NCBI GenBank assembly: GCA_913060975.1
Contig: CAJXVC010000002.1
Coordinates: 434,001-498,000 of the forward strand
DNA: 64,000 nt
Reading direction: 5' to 3'
Origin: an uncultured Gammaproteobacteria bacterium
GTDB lineage: Bacteria; Pseudomonadota; Gammaproteobacteria; Pseudomonadales; Pseudohongiellaceae
The notes beneath the pieces were generated by a model. That model did no database searches. It saw only the letters and a program-made list of their open reading frames with translations, and was not told where the DNA came from. Each line of letters begins with the position of its first letter. Positions within the stretch are counted from its first letter, which is position 1. Both the position numbers and the translations under genes were made by a program. Shown in pieces: positions 25,699 through 34,722 of this stretch.

Positions 25699-28443
25699 CT
25701 AATGCGCCTGATCCCAGTTATCACCCACACCCACATCAACTACCAACGGCACATCCAGTGACGCCGCCGAAATCATGCGAAAGCGCACGCCTTCTGCCAG
25801 CAATTCCACGTCTTCCTCAGCCACTTCAAAAACCAATTCATCGTGCACTTGCAATACCATGCGCGCTTGCAAGTCACACTGACAAAGCCAGTGGTGCACA
25901 TCGATCATGGCTTGCTTGATGATGTCCGCTGCCGTGCCCTGCATGGGAGCGTTGATTGCCGTGCGCTGTGCCGCCCGGCGCAACATGCCATTGCCGGCAT
26001 GAATATCGGGTAGATAAAGACGGCGACCAAACAGGGTTTCTACATAACCTTTTTCATCAGCGATCGCCTGCGTCTCATCCATGAATTTGCGCACGCCGGG
26101 ATACTTCTCAAAATAGCGATCCACATAGTCCTGCGCCTCGCCGCGACTCACGCCGATCTGATTGGCCAACCCAAAAGCCGACATGCCGTATATCAAACCG
26201 AAGTTGATGGCCTTGGCACTGCGGCGCTGGTCCGCGCTTACTTTATCTAACGGCGTATTGAAAACGTCAGCGGCTGTTGCCTTGTGCACATCCTCATCGC
26301 TGGTAAATGCTTTGAGCAGACCCGGGTCTTGCGACAAGTGCGCCATAATGCGTAGTTCAACCTGAGAGTAATCCGCCGCCAGCAGTTTGTTGCCTTTGCC
26401 GGGTACAAACGCTGTTCTTACTCGCCGGCCGGCCTCGGTGCGAATTGGAATATTTTGCAGATTCGGTTCGGTTGAAGACAATCGCCCGGTTGCGGCAACT
26501 GCTTGCTGAAAAGTTGAATGAATGCGGCCAGTGGTCGCGTTCAATTCCAGCGGTAGTTTGTCGGTGTAAGTGGATTTAAGTTTGCTCAGCGAACGATGTT
26601 CCAGAAGTAGATGGGGCAGTTCATAGTCCTGAGCCAGCTCCTGAAGAACAGGTTCGGCGGTAGAAGGTTGCCCGGTCTTGGTCTTCTTTAGTACCGGTAA
26701 TTCCAGCTTTTCGTAGAGAATGGCTTGTAGTTGTTTCGGTGAGCCGAGGTTGAATTCCTCACCTGCCTGAGAAAAGACTTCGGCCTGTAACTTGTCGATC
26801 TGCTTGCCAATCTCCTTGCTCTGCTTGGCAAGAATAGTTTCGTCAAGCTTGATGCCATTACGCTCGACTGTTTGCAGTGCTTCAACCAAGGGTAATTCAT
26901 AGTACTGATATAAACCCAGCAGGTGTCCCTCTTTAGCCAGCGTTTGCTCCAGATGCAAACCCAGACGCAAAACAACATCGGCTTTCTCAGCCGCGCATTC
27001 GGCATACTCTTCTACCGGAACCTGTGCCAGAGTCCGTTTTTTGCGGCCTTTGCCCAGCATGGCTTCGCCATCTTGCGGCGTAAAATCCAGATAGTAACTC
27101 GCGACATCGCGCAAATTGTGTTTGATGGCTACTGAGTTCAGAACGTAGGATGCCAGCAAGACATCGCTTTTGAGCGGTTGCAGATCGATATCGACATTGG
27201 CCAACAGATGGCGCAGCTTTTTCAGGTCGTGGCCAACTTTGGTGATCTCGCCATTTTCAAGAATCGGGCGCAAGCGCTCGAACACCATCTCCGGAGACAG
27301 TTGTTTGGCACCTTCATGCAGTAAAGGAATGTAGCTGGCTTGCCCTGGCTCGAGACTAATGCCGACGCCGATAATGTGGGCTTCCATATAATGCCCGGCT
27401 TCTGCTTCGAGGCTGATACCAAAACGCTTGCTGTTTTCGATTTGCTCGATAAGTGCATCGAACTCGGCTTCGCCGGTAATCGTGTTGTAGTCAATATTTT
27501 CTGGCTTGAGGACGGCCTGCGCAGTTTCCTCATTCGGAGAACCCTGATCGCTTGCAGCTAGCGCCGCGGCAGAGGGACCATCAATTCCCTGTTCTTCCAG
27601 TTCTTTAATCCAGCTTTTGAATTCCAACTCAGTGAACAGATCATATAGCGCTTGCTGCGCATCATCGGCTTTTACCAGGTCCTTGATCTGAATTTCCAAC
27701 TCGACATCATCTTTGATAGTCGCCAGCTCATGGGACAATCGCAGCAAATCAAGATTTTCGCGCAGACGTTCGCCGATCTTGCCGCCAATGGCGTCGGCAT
27801 TTTCGATGATGCCTTCCATCGAGCCGTATTCAAGTAGCCATTTAACAGCCGTTTTCGGGCCAACACCCGGGACGCCGGGGATATTGTCTGCCTTGTCACC
27901 CATAAGGGCCAGGTAGTCCACAATCAGTTCGGGGCCAATACCAAATTTCTTTTCAACGCCGGGAATATCAAGCAGTTCGTTGGTCATGGTATTGACCAGT
28001 GTGATCTTGTCCGTCACCAGTTGGGCAAGATCCTTGTCACCAGTGGATACCAGGGTCTTCAGGCCCTGCTGTTCGGCCTGCCGCGCCAGAGTGCCAATCA
28101 CGTCATCGGCTTCGACGCCCTCGACTACTAACAGTGGCAAGCCCATGGCCTTCACGATGTCGTGAATCGGTGCAATCTGGCCACGCAACTCATCAGGCAT
28201 TGGCGGGCGGTGGGCTTTGTATTCGGTATAGATATCGCTACGAAAGGTCTTGCCCTTGGCATCGAAAACAATCGCCACATTGCTGTCGCTGTGCGCCTTG
28301 AGTAGCGCACGGATCATATTGATAACGCCTTTGACAGCACCGGTTGGCTGACCACGGCTGTTCACCAGAGGGGGCAGGGCATGGAAGGCGCGGAACAGGT
28401 AAGAGGATCCGTCGACCAGCACGAGGTCCTTGGGTTTGGGCAC
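25699..28443 (-). CDS. polA: DNA polymerase I, proofreading domain apparently inactive
   Basis: A 914-residue polymerase for Okazaki fragment processing and repair. The 5' nuclease domain (about 1-290) has DGSSYLFRAFHA, EADDVIG, STGDKDLAQLV and MGDKADNIPGVPG. The polymerase domain has the catalytic motif A AADYSQVELRIMAHLS, the O-helix RRSAKAINFGLIYGMS and motif C LQVHDELVFEV. The middle 3'-5' exonuclease domain (about 325-510) is present in length, but aligning it by eye with E. coli Pol I gives Asp355 as Ser344, Asp424 as Leu410, Tyr497 as Cys483 and Asp501 as Lys487; only Glu357 is kept (Glu346). It therefore should polymerise and nick-translate but not proofread. Confidence 0.95.
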   Translation of the reverse strand: MPKPKDLVLVDGSSYLFRAFHALPPLVNSRGQPTGAVKGVINMIRALLKAHSDSNVAIVFDAKGKTFRSDIYTEYKAHRPPMPDELRGQIAPIHDIVKAMGLPLLVVEGVEADDVIGTLARQAEQQGLKTLVSTGDKDLAQLVTDKITLVNTMTNELLDIPGVEKKFGIGPELIVDYLALMGDKADNIPGVPGVGPKTAVKWLLEYGSMEGIIENADAIGGKIGERLRENLDLLRLSHELATIKDDVELEIQIKDLVKADDAQQALYDLFTELEFKSWIKELEEQGIDGPSAAALAASDQGSPNEETAQAVLKPENIDYNTITGEAEFDALIEQIENSKRFGISLEAEAGHYMEAHIIGVGISLEPGQASYIPLLHEGAKQLSPEMVFERLRPILENGEITKVGHDLKKLRHLLANVDIDLQPLKSDVLLASYVLNSVAIKHNLRDVASYYLDFTPQDGEAMLGKGRKKRTLAQVPVEEYAECAAEKADVVLRLGLHLEQTLAKEGHLLGLYQYYELPLVEALQTVERNGIKLDETILAKQSKEIGKQIDKLQAEVFSQAGEEFNLGSPKQLQAILYEKLELPVLKKTKTGQPSTAEPVLQELAQDYELPHLLLEHRSLSKLKSTYTDKLPLELNATTGRIHSTFQQAVAATGRLSSTEPNLQNIPIRTEAGRRVRTAFVPGKGNKLLAADYSQVELRIMAHLSQDPGLLKAFTSDEDVHKATAADVFNTPLDKVSADQRRSAKAINFGLIYGMSAFGLANQIGVSRGEAQDYVDRYFEKYPGVRKFMDETQAIADEKGYVETLFGRRLYLPDIHAGNGMLRRAAQRTAINAPMQGTAADIIKQAMIDVHHWLCQCDLQARMVLQVHDELVFEVAEEDVELLAEGVRFRMISAASLDVPLVVDVGVGDNWDQAH

Positions 28444-28455
28444 AGGCTTTCCTTT

Positions 28456-29361
28456 TTAATTCATTTCAGCGGGTGACAGACAACCAGTAAACGCCCCCGC
28501 GACAGATTCAATAAGCTCGGGGTAAGCAGCTGCACTAATAGCAATACCGTAGCCAAGCGGATCAATGGTGACAACCCGCAGATTACTTCGATCCGGTATT
28601 AAAGTAGCGACCAGCGGTTCACGGGCATCAGGCTCCAGCAGCAAGCAGTCCGGCTGCAAATCCGCAATCTGTTCACGTTTGCTCAGCAGTGCGCGCATGC
28701 CTGGCTCAACTTCGGGGTTGTCTACTAACGCCAGAGAATGGCGTAGTGAAAAATACTCTTCGAAATACTGGTAGGCGTCATGATAGACCATGAATGATCG
28801 CGTACTCAGCCCCTGCAGTTCGTCTCGGTGCATTGCTGTTGCTGCTTCGACGGCAGCAACAAAGTTCTGCAAATTGGCCTCGAAGTCAGCTGCCAGCTCT
28901 GGCTGCAGAGCGGATAGTTCTTCACTGATCGCCCGCGCAATCACAGTGGCATTATCCGGGCTTAACCATATATGAGGGTCGGTCTCGCCACTGGCCAAAC
29001 TTGAGATTGTCATTGTGGGCAAACTGGCGGCTCGTATGACAGCCCTGCTGCGTTCCTGGTCAAACAGAAAGTCAGCCAGTTCGGTTTCCAGTATTGGCCC
29101 GACCCATACCATGATTTCACTGTCGGCAATTTGCAGGCGATCACTGGGTGTGAGGGTAAAATGGTGGGGAGAATCTTGCGCATCCATGATAGATTGCGCC
29201 TGCCCGTGCTGACCAACAATCGCCTGGGCAATAAACGCTAACGGCCGTATCGTCGTGATCACGTCAACTGCCGCGTAAGCACTGCTGGCCGCGCACAGAA
29301 TAAGGCCGGCTATTACGCCGATGACTGATCGAGCTGGTCGAAAATAGTTAAGGTTTGACAT
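28456..29361 (-). CDS. znuA: Zinc ABC transporter periplasmic substrate-binding protein ZnuA
   Basis: A 301-residue periplasmic metal-binding protein of the cluster 9 family, with signal peptide (cleavage near SSAYA-AVD). Candidate metal ligands are in PHHFTLTPSD (about 64), DPHIWLSP (about 132) and YHDAYQYFEEYF (about 193). The long His-rich loop of E. coli ZnuA is absent. I use the ATG at 29361; a TTG directly in front of it (29364) is possible. It is divergent from znuC. Confidence 0.9.
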   Translation of the reverse strand: MSNLNYFRPARSVIGVIAGLILCAASSAYAAVDVITTIRPLAFIAQAIVGQHGQAQSIMDAQDSPHHFTLTPSDRLQIADSEIMVWVGPILETELADFLFDQERSRAVIRAASLPTMTISSLASGETDPHIWLSPDNATVIARAISEELSALQPELAADFEANLQNFVAAVEAATAMHRDELQGLSTRSFMVYHDAYQYFEEYFSLRHSLALVDNPEVEPGMRALLSKREQIADLQPDCLLLEPDAREPLVATLIPDRSNLRVVTIDPLGYGIAISAAAYPELIESVAGAFTGCLSPAEMN

Positions 29362-29364
29362 CAA

Positions 29365-29382
29365 TCACATGATATACCATTG
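29365..29382. promoter_or_regulatory. Possible Zur-type operator between znuA and znuC
   Basis: An imperfect palindrome ATGATATACCAT (29369-29380, 5 of 6 positions symmetric) lies just upstream of znuA in the 87-90 base divergent spacer. Gammaproteobacterial Zur sites are AT-rich palindromes of this general form, but the match is partial, so this is a weak call. Confidence 0.3.
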
Positions 29383-29451
29383 TCAGCCGTGCTCTAAGCA
29401 TCCAGCCTCAGCAACTAAAGAAAAATAGTTAATACTCTTGTTGATACAGCA

Positions 29452-30243
29452 TTGAGTACAACAGTGAGCTCGACAGTGAACACCACTGCTACAGAATCCA
29501 CTTCCCTGATTAGCGCCAGAGGCATTGTTAAGACCTTTGGTGAGCGCACCATCTTGCATGGTGTGGATGTCGATCTGGCGCCTGGCCGCGTGTTGACTTT
29601 GATTGGCCCCAATGGCGCCGGTAAAACCACTCTGGTTCGCATACTGCTGGGGCTAATCGATGCTGATAAAGGGCAGATCAAACGCCTGCCGGGTCTTCGC
29701 ATCGGTTACATGCCACAACGACTCGACGTCCAACCTACACTGCCGCTGACGGTCGCACGCTTTTTGAAGCTCAGCCAGCCTGCGCCCGACGTTGATATGG
29801 AAGCCTTGCTCAAGCGGCTGTCCATCGCCGACTTGCAATCCCAGCAGCTTATTGCAATCTCTGGCGGAGAATTACAACGAGTATTGTTGGCCAAGGCTCT
29901 GCTACGCAAACCCCAACTACTTATTCTTGATGAGCCAGCCCAGGGTGTCGATCTGGCCGGTCAGGCCGAGTTGTATCAGCTAATTGGCAGTATTCGCACT
30001 GAGCAAAATTGTGGCGTGCTAATGATCTCTCATGACCTGCAGTTGGTGATGTCTGCTACTGATGAGGTGATTTGCCTGAATCACCATGTTTGTTGCCATG
30101 GCAAACCTGAGCAAGTCAGCAATGATCCGGCGTTTATCGAATTGTTTGGTCCGAATATTTCCAAGGGTCTGGCGGTGTATACACACGACCACAACCACGA
30201 ACACGATTTGGCCGGGCATGTGAAACCTCACTCGCACTCATGA
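29452..30243 (+). CDS. znuC: Zinc ABC transporter ATP-binding protein ZnuC
   Basis: A 263-residue ATPase with Walker A GPNGAGKTT (about 53-61), signature ISGGELQRV and Walker B LLILDEPAQGVD. The C-terminus is His-rich (HDHNHEHD then HVKPHSHS, about 243-263), a common trait of ZnuC. The annotated start is TTG at 29452; in-frame GTG codons at 29464 and 29476 are also possible, since the first 12 residues are low complexity. It overlaps znuB by four bases. Confidence 0.92.
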   Translation: MSTTVSSTVNTTATESTSLISARGIVKTFGERTILHGVDVDLAPGRVLTLIGPNGAGKTTLVRILLGLIDADKGQIKRLPGLRIGYMPQRLDVQPTLPLTVARFLKLSQPAPDVDMEALLKRLSIADLQSQQLIAISGGELQRVLLAKALLRKPQLLILDEPAQGVDLAGQAELYQLIGSIRTEQNCGVLMISHDLQLVMSATDEVICLNHHVCCHGKPEQVSNDPAFIELFGPNISKGLAVYTHDHNHEHDLAGHVKPHSHS

Positions 30244-31058
30244 ATTCATTTTTGCAATTATTCACCGCTGATTTTTTCCTCTTTGCACTTTGCGCAGGGT
30301 TGGCACTGGCTTGCGTCTCTGGACCACTGGGCTCATTCATAGTATGGCGCCGGATGTCTTATTTTGGCGATACCCTCGCCCATGGCGCCTTACTCGGTAT
30401 CGCCGTTGGCTTGATTACCAATAGTAATCCACAGCTCAGCATCATCATTAGCAGCCTGATTCTGGCCGTGTTATTAACGCTGTTAGACCGGCGCCCAACG
30501 CTGTCTACCGATACTGTACTGGGCATTCTGGCACACAGCGCACTGGCGCTCGGCGTGGTGGTTTTAGCGCTTACCGGTTCACAACGAGTGAACCTGGAAG
30601 CCTATTTATTCGGGGAATTACTGACTATTTCCGGCCCTGACCTGATTTGGGTTGTAGCGGTAACAGCTATAGTTGCTATTGTTTTAAAGCTGTTCTGGAA
30701 CGATCTTCTGGCAATTACAATACATGCAGAATTGGCAGAAATCGAGGGCTATAAAGTACGCCGACTGAATCTGCTTTTAGTCATTTTGCTGGCCATGACC
30801 ATCGCTGTGTCAATGAAGCTGGTAGGGGTATTGCTGATTACTGCATTGCTGATTATCCCACCCGCAACTGCAAGACGAGTAGCCAATAGCCCAGAATCAA
30901 TGGCGTTGATTGCCAGTGGCATCGGTATAGTTTCAGTGTTGTGTGGTTTGTTGTTGTCGTTCTACTACGATACGCCGGTCGGCCCGACCATAGTGGTCAT
31001 GACAACGCTATTGTTTATTATTTCCTACCTGATGCCCCAGGCAGAAATCAATCGCTAA
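30240..31058 (+). CDS. znuB: Zinc ABC transporter permease ZnuB
   Basis: A 272-residue inner-membrane permease of the ABC-3 family with about eight hydrophobic helices. GPLGSFIVWRRMSYFGDTLAHGALLG is the typical N-terminal region and LLITALLIIPPATARR the conserved loop. Its ATG overlaps the znuC stop. Its stop codon overlaps the stop of the convergent sco gene by four bases. No zur regulator gene is present in this cluster. Confidence 0.93.
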   Translation: MNSFLQLFTADFFLFALCAGLALACVSGPLGSFIVWRRMSYFGDTLAHGALLGIAVGLITNSNPQLSIIISSLILAVLLTLLDRRPTLSTDTVLGILAHSALALGVVVLALTGSQRVNLEAYLFGELLTISGPDLIWVVAVTAIVAIVLKLFWNDLLAITIHAELAEIEGYKVRRLNLLLVILLAMTIAVSMKLVGVLLITALLIIPPATARRVANSPESMALIASGIGIVSVLCGLLLSFYYDTPVGPTIVVMTTLLFIISYLMPQAEINR

Positions 31059-31762
31059 CGATCGAGCAGCATTTTATACGACCCCATGATCTGCTGATCG
31101 AGGTGGGGGAGTCGCATGACAGCGTAGAGCTGTCCTTCGGGATTGATCACTGATATATGGCCGCTGTGATTAAATGTGCCTTCTGGCACCTCAGTGGAAC
31201 CCATGCCTGCATGACCAGCATGTTCATCGCCTTCCATCGCATTCTCCATCTCGCCCTCCGCCAGGTCACTCGAAATGACCACGTAGAGTTGTGACGCCAG
31301 GTTCTCCAGCTCTTCAATACCGCCTGTCAGTCCGGTAAAAGCAGGGTTAAAACGCGTTACGTATGAGGTCATCTCTGCCGGTGTGTCCCGGTCGGGGTCG
31401 ACTGTTGCCATAATAACCTGGGGGATTTCCCCAGCATTGTCGTCGACTAATTGGGTGTAAAACTTGTCCAGCTCGGCCATCGACATGGGGCACACATTCG
31501 GGCAGTTCGTGAAGCCGTAAAAAATCAGTGACCATTGGCCAAGCAAGTCTTCTTCAGTGAATGTCTGTTGGTCGTGGGTTGTCAGCTCGAATGGCTGAAT
31601 CTGATTGGCAACTGGATAAATGCTGGTGCCTAATTCGCGCAGTGCCAGTTGCTCATCGCGTTCGGAGCGGATAAGGAACAGAAACAGGACGACGGCGCCG
31701 AGTAACACATCGACGGTGAGAAAAACGGTCCATTTGATTTTACTGCGGCGACTTAGCGGCAC
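31055..31762 (-). CDS. SCO1/SenC-family copper chaperone for cytochrome c oxidase
   Basis: A 235-residue membrane-anchored thioredoxin-fold protein that delivers copper to the CuA centre of subunit II. One N-terminal helix (about 10-30), then the copper motif in GFTNCPNVCPMSM (Cys-x3-Cys). An insertion with His and Met (EGDEHAGHAGM, about 183-200) lies before the final strands, which include the conserved region FNHSGHISVINPEGQL. It lies downstream of ctaB on the same strand and serves the oxidase operon at 33 kb. Confidence 0.9.
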   Translation of the reverse strand: MPLSRRSKIKWTVFLTVDVLLGAVVLFLFLIRSERDEQLALRELGTSIYPVANQIQPFELTTHDQQTFTEEDLLGQWSLIFYGFTNCPNVCPMSMAELDKFYTQLVDDNAGEIPQVIMATVDPDRDTPAEMTSYVTRFNPAFTGLTGGIEELENLASQLYVVISSDLAEGEMENAMEGDEHAGHAGMGSTEVPEGTFNHSGHISVINPEGQLYAVMRLPHLDQQIMGSYKMLLDR

Positions 31763-31774
31763 GGTGTCAGTCGA

Positions 31775-32659
31775 TTAAAACAAGTAGTGGTCGACTACCA
31801 GCGCGACGAACAGCAAGGCCAGATAGAGAATGGAGTACTTGAAGGTATCCATCGCTGTAGTCGGGCGAGGTCGAACCATTAACAAGATTGACCAAACCAG
31901 AAAGCCTATACCCAGTGCCAGTGCCGAACCGAGATAGAGCCAGCTGCTCATACCAGTGAAGAATGGCAGGACGCTGGCGGCAATCAACATGACGGTGTAG
32001 ACGATGATGTGCACCTTGGTGACAAATTCGCCGTGAGTCACGGGCAACATGGGAACGCCGGATTTGGCGTATTCGTCTTTACGATGAATCGCCAGAGCCC
32101 AGAAGTGGGGCGGCGTCCAGGCGAAAATAATCAACACCAGAATCAGCGCACCGGGTTCGATCGTGCCAGTCACGGCAGCCCAACCCAGCAGTGGCGGCAT
32201 CGCGCCAGACAAGCCACCGATGACGATATTCTGTGGCGTGGCGTGTTTCAGATAGCCTGTGTAGATAAAGGCGTAGCCGATGAACGAGGCCAATGTTAGC
32301 CAGGCACTGAGCGGATTGACGAGCAATAGCAGGATCGCCATGCCCAGGACACCGATGACGATGGCAAAAATGGCTGCCTGACGTGGTTCCACTCGACCCT
32401 GAGCAACCGGGCGGTTGTGGGTCCGCTTCATAATAATATCGATCTTGCGATCAATCAGGTGGTTAACCACGGCGCCAGAGCCCGCCACCAGGGCGATGCC
32501 CAGATTACCGAAAATCAACACATCCATTGGCACCATGCCGGGTACGGCAAGAAACATCCCCACCAGCGAGGTGAGAATCATCAACATGACGACGCGCGGT
32601 TTGCACATCTCATAGAAGTCGCGCCAGCTGGCCGCCTGATTGGAAGTAATGTCAGTCAC
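31775..32659 (-). CDS. ctaB: Protohaem IX farnesyltransferase (haem O synthase)
   Basis: A 294-residue UbiA-family membrane enzyme that farnesylates haem B to haem O. The motifs NHLIDRKIDIIMKRTHNRPV and, later, FAWTPPHFWALAIHRKDEY are present, with about eight to nine hydrophobic helices. It is followed by sco after 12 bases and lies divergent from the oxidase subunit genes. No ctaA (haem A synthase) is found in the window. Confidence 0.95.
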   Translation of the reverse strand: MTDITSNQAASWRDFYEMCKPRVVMLMILTSLVGMFLAVPGMVPMDVLIFGNLGIALVAGSGAVVNHLIDRKIDIIMKRTHNRPVAQGRVEPRQAAIFAIVIGVLGMAILLLLVNPLSAWLTLASFIGYAFIYTGYLKHATPQNIVIGGLSGAMPPLLGWAAVTGTIEPGALILVLIIFAWTPPHFWALAIHRKDEYAKSGVPMLPVTHGEFVTKVHIIVYTVMLIAASVLPFFTGMSSWLYLGSALALGIGFLVWSILLMVRPRPTTAMDTFKYSILYLALLFVALVVDHYLF

Positions 32660-33290
32660 AGATCTAATATTTTCAGAGTGTTAAATTGGCAAGGGTCCAG
32701 ATACCTGATTTGCCTAGTTGAGCCGCTCTCCTGGAGAGTTTTCAACGTTCGGCAATCGCTCATCTGGAGCGGCGGCATTCAACCACGTTTGCACCCGAAT
32801 CTCAAGGCAAACACACTTGATACAAGCAACATTCTTCCAGTTTTTCCAATTGAATGATTGAGAAACGAAAGAGTCATAATCGAGAATGACAGTTTCCTGT
32901 CAAAAATGCTTGATTTAGCACGAGTTTAAGCATTTTTACGGATGGGTTTAACTTGCGATAAAAGGTGTTTTTCTATAGCATTCCGATGCGCGTGAGGTGT
33001 GCGTAAAGCCTTAATTCTGGCGGTTAAAACCACGTTGTGGTTGCGAGGGTTAGGGCACATCGATACCCCATCCAAATAAAATAATTATTAGGGAATTCAT
33101 TTAGGGCACTACAGTTTTGTGAGCGGCTGATATGACATGCTGCCTTTGGGTATTTTGTCATTTCAACGAGCGCAGCCTGTATATCCCCGGGTGAAAAATT
33201 GAACACAACAGTTCTTGCTGTTCAGTCAGTGTTGTATTGCTTGCTGAGCCCATCGAGACAGGTTTGAAAATTTAGAAGGAATACTGGTTT
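32660..33290. other. Intergenic region between divergent ctaB and coxB
   Basis: About 630 bases with no credible gene. It should hold the promoters for ctaB-sco (leftward) and the oxidase operon (rightward). Visible structures are a small hairpin TGACAG-TTTC-CTGTCA at 32887-32902 and a 10-bp inverted repeat at 32902-32937. The last 60 bases lead into AGAAGGA, the ribosome-binding site of coxB. Confidence 0.7.
32902..32937. repeat. 10-bp perfect inverted repeat in the ctaB-coxB spacer
   Basis: AAAAATGCTT at 32902-32911 and AAGCATTTTT at 32928-32937 with a 16-nt loop. It looks like a low-GC terminator stem, but both neighbouring genes read away from it, so an operator or a small transcript's terminator is as likely. 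Confidence 0.6.
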
Positions 33291-34649
33291 ATGGCTTTAG
33301 CGGTCGTTATCTTTCTACTAGTCATTGGATCCATCATTTTCCATTTCGCCAGCCCTTGGTGGTTTACCGAAATAGCAGCTGATTGGGGTTCCATCGATTT
33401 TACTATTAACTTGACCTTTTGGGTCACAGGTTTCGTGTTTGTTGCGTGCAACCTGTTCCTTGCCTACTGCATCTGGAAATTTCGCCAGAAGGAAGGTCAC
33501 AAGGCGGTTTACGAACCGGAGAACCACAAGCTGGAGATTGGCCTTTCCGCCATCACCACGGTTGGTGTTATCGCCATGTTGGCGCCGGGCTTGTTTGTCT
33601 GGGCCAGCTTCGTAAACGTCCCTGATGATGCCGTGCAGATCGAAGTACTCGGCTCACAATGGCAGTGGCAGTACCGCTATCCTGGTGCTGACGGCCAATT
33701 GGGTACAGCCGACGTATTGCTGGTCACTGAAGACAACCCCTTCGGTGTGAACCCGGAAGATCCTCGCGGTCAAGACGACGTTGTCGTCAACGACCCGGAG
33801 TTGCATCTGCCACTCGGTCAGCCAGTTCAAACTCTGCTGCGTTCACACGACGTACTGCATAACTTCACCGTACCTCAGTTCCGCGTGAAAATGGACCTGG
33901 TTCCCGGTCTGGTTTCTTACCTCTGGTTTGATCCGACTCGTGAAGGCCGCTTCGACGTCATGTGCGAAGAACTGTGCGGTATTGGTCACTTCGTCATGCG
34001 TGGCGCTGTGGTCGTTGAACCACAAGCCGATTTCGATGCCTGGATAGCCCAACAGACTACTTTCTCCGAGACTCAAAACATGGCTGCGCCTAACGTTGCT
34101 GCCGGTCAAGCTGCTTATGCTGCTTGTGCCACATGTCACGGTCAGCAAGGCGAAGGCAACCAAGCTCTGAACGCACCTAAACTCGCTGGCCAGCAACCCT
34201 GGTACATCGAACGTCAAATCCAGCACTTTAAAGATGGTGCGCGCGGTGGCGACGGTGATACTTACGGTGCCCAGATGGCAGCTTTTGCCAACATGCTTGC
34301 CGATGAGACAGCAGTACGTAACGTCGCTGCCTACATCAACACTTTCCCGGATACTCCTGCACAACCGACCGTCACAGGTGATGTCGACAATGGCTACGAT
34401 ATTTACGATCGTAACTGTGCGGCCTGTCACCTCGATAACGGTCAGGGTACCTGGTACAACGATTCGCCAAAATTGGCTGGCATGAGTGACTGGTATTTCG
34501 TCACCCAGATCAGCAATTTCCGCGCGGGTATTCGTGGCCTGCATCCAACGGATGACTATGGTGAACAAATGGTCTCCATGGCCACTGCTATGTCCGATCT
34601 GGAAGAAATTCAGGACGTCGCCGCCTATATCAATACGCTGCAGCGATAA
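33291..34649 (+). CDS. coxB: Cytochrome c oxidase subunit II with two fused cytochrome c domains
   Basis: A 452-residue fused subunit II. The N-terminal part has hydrophobic helices (about 1-20, 40-65, 83-103), then the cupredoxin CuA domain with CEELCGIGHFVMRG (about 224-237) and earlier His and acidic residues. Two class I cytochrome c domains follow, with CATCH (about 279) and CAACH (about 377) and distal Met regions. Dihaem-tailed subunit II is known from caa3/cao-type oxidases, where the tail feeds electrons directly to CuA. The start ATG follows AGAAGGA. First gene of the operon. Confidence 0.95.
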   Translation: MALAVVIFLLVIGSIIFHFASPWWFTEIAADWGSIDFTINLTFWVTGFVFVACNLFLAYCIWKFRQKEGHKAVYEPENHKLEIGLSAITTVGVIAMLAPGLFVWASFVNVPDDAVQIEVLGSQWQWQYRYPGADGQLGTADVLLVTEDNPFGVNPEDPRGQDDVVVNDPELHLPLGQPVQTLLRSHDVLHNFTVPQFRVKMDLVPGLVSYLWFDPTREGRFDVMCEELCGIGHFVMRGAVVVEPQADFDAWIAQQTTFSETQNMAAPNVAAGQAAYAACATCHGQQGEGNQALNAPKLAGQQPWYIERQIQHFKDGARGGDGDTYGAQMAAFANMLADETAVRNVAAYINTFPDTPAQPTVTGDVDNGYDIYDRNCAACHLDNGQGTWYNDSPKLAGMSDWYFVTQISNFRAGIRGLHPTDDYGEQMVSMATAMSDLEEIQDVAAYINTLQR

Positions 34650-34722
34650 CGGTAAAGAACAAACTTTGGGTTTAGAAATTTACGATAGCTACGGCTATTG
34701 ATTTAAGAGTTAGGAGGTTTTA

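Noticed and set aside
32417-32857. Plus-strand open frame across the ctaB start
   Set aside because: It is mostly antisense to ctaB and has no family features.
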